Shown here: piece after piece, positions 63,946-64,000 of the stretch
Layout of the letters: the number at the start of each line of letters is the position of its first letter
Position numbering within the stretch: the first letter of the stretch is position 1
From: Desmonostoc vinosum HA7617-LM4
GTDB taxonomy: Bacteria; Cyanobacteriota; Cyanobacteriia; Cyanobacteriales; Nostocaceae
NCBI GenBank assembly: GCA_019359515.1
Contig: JAHHHC010000001.1
Location: forward strand, 364,394 to 428,393
Length of the DNA: 64,000 nucleotides
Reading direction: 5' to 3'
Notes under the pieces: generated by a model
Database searches by the model: none
What the model was told of the DNA's origin: nothing
What the model saw: only the letters and a program-made list of their open reading frames with translations
Position numbers and translations under genes: made by a program

Positions 63946-64000
63946 TTTAACTTTGAGGGAATCGATAAAATTTTCAATTACATGGGTCATAGTTGTATCG

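Overview
This window is chromosome-like DNA from a filamentous, probably heterocyst-forming cyanobacterium (Nostocales; Nostoc, Calothrix or Tolypothrix type). The signs are abundant GCGATCGC (HIP1) octamers, a PsbQ/CyanoQ photosystem II lipoprotein, HemJ, heptanucleotide short tandem repeats (GGGGAGT)n, many GACGCGGG-type low-complexity tracts between genes and several families of small palindromic elements. No rRNA, tRNA or CRISPR array was recognised. The species cannot be named from sequence alone.

Layout. 1-4.9 kb: a tandem segmental duplication carrying two nearly identical class I methyltransferases, with a decayed remnant of an FtsK-like gene between them and the intact gene after it. 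That intact gene fuses a Cas4/AddB-like Fe-S PD-(D/E)XK nuclease to an FtsK-type ATPase. 5-10.2 kb: an RND efflux pump (adaptor plus inner-membrane pump, minus strand), with a tandemly triplicated 123-131 bp leader between the two genes. 10.2-13.5 kb: a gene-poor stretch with a probable 29-residue peptide gene and its degenerate sibling, a small conserved protein, a DUF6671 protein and mobile-repeat debris. 13.5-19.9 kb: mostly minus-strand housekeeping genes (hemJ, an alpha/beta-hydrolase-fold protein lacking its nucleophile, a glycine-oxidase-like flavoenzyme, psbQ, a Uma2 nuclease, a DCC thiol oxidoreductase). 20-23.3 kb: an orphan two-partner-secretion exoprotein with ~60-residue repeats. 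23.4-25.5 kb: a frameshifted pseudouridine synthase relic and an orphan ParB.

26-41.9 kb is a one-direction exopolysaccharide locus of the Wzx/Wzy type. It encodes two GT4 and two GT2 glycosyltransferases, a Wzz-like chain-length protein, a Wzy-like polymerase, a Wzx-like flippase, a pyruvyl transferase-like protein, a methyltransferase, a polysaccharide deacetylase, a sugar epimerase and an ExoY/WcaJ-type initiating phosphoglycosyl transferase. In its middle is an unusual fusion of a phytanoyl-CoA-dioxygenase-like 2-oxoglutarate oxygenase with a C-terminal Rieske [2Fe-2S] domain. Together these would start a repeat unit on a lipid carrier, extend and decorate it, flip it, polymerise it and set its length. 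No Wza exporter or Wzc kinase lies in the window.

42-50 kb: a degenerating iron-uptake locus (two TonB-receptor genes, each reduced to its two ends, around an intact PepSY protein), then gntK, sfsA, a PF10014 2OG oxygenase, a DUF711 protein, a TPR protein and a clan-AA aspartic-protease-like protein whose DTG motif reads DTR. 50.8-57.8 kb holds the most striking locus: a 2213-residue DUF4157 (eCIS-core) protein with an HELTH motif, a long coiled-coil region, a glycine-rich hydrophobic segment and two differently tipped C-terminal modules. Each module is introduced by the same THMDEPEIEPG...CSDC spacer; one carries an HHSS...SGHY domain, the other a nucleotidyltransferase-like domain. A 118-residue acidic protein starts 4 bp after it and is a candidate immunity protein. 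58-64 kb: a hypothetical protein, ftsW, a cyanobacterial hypothetical protein and a beta-helix protein with six SLH repeats.
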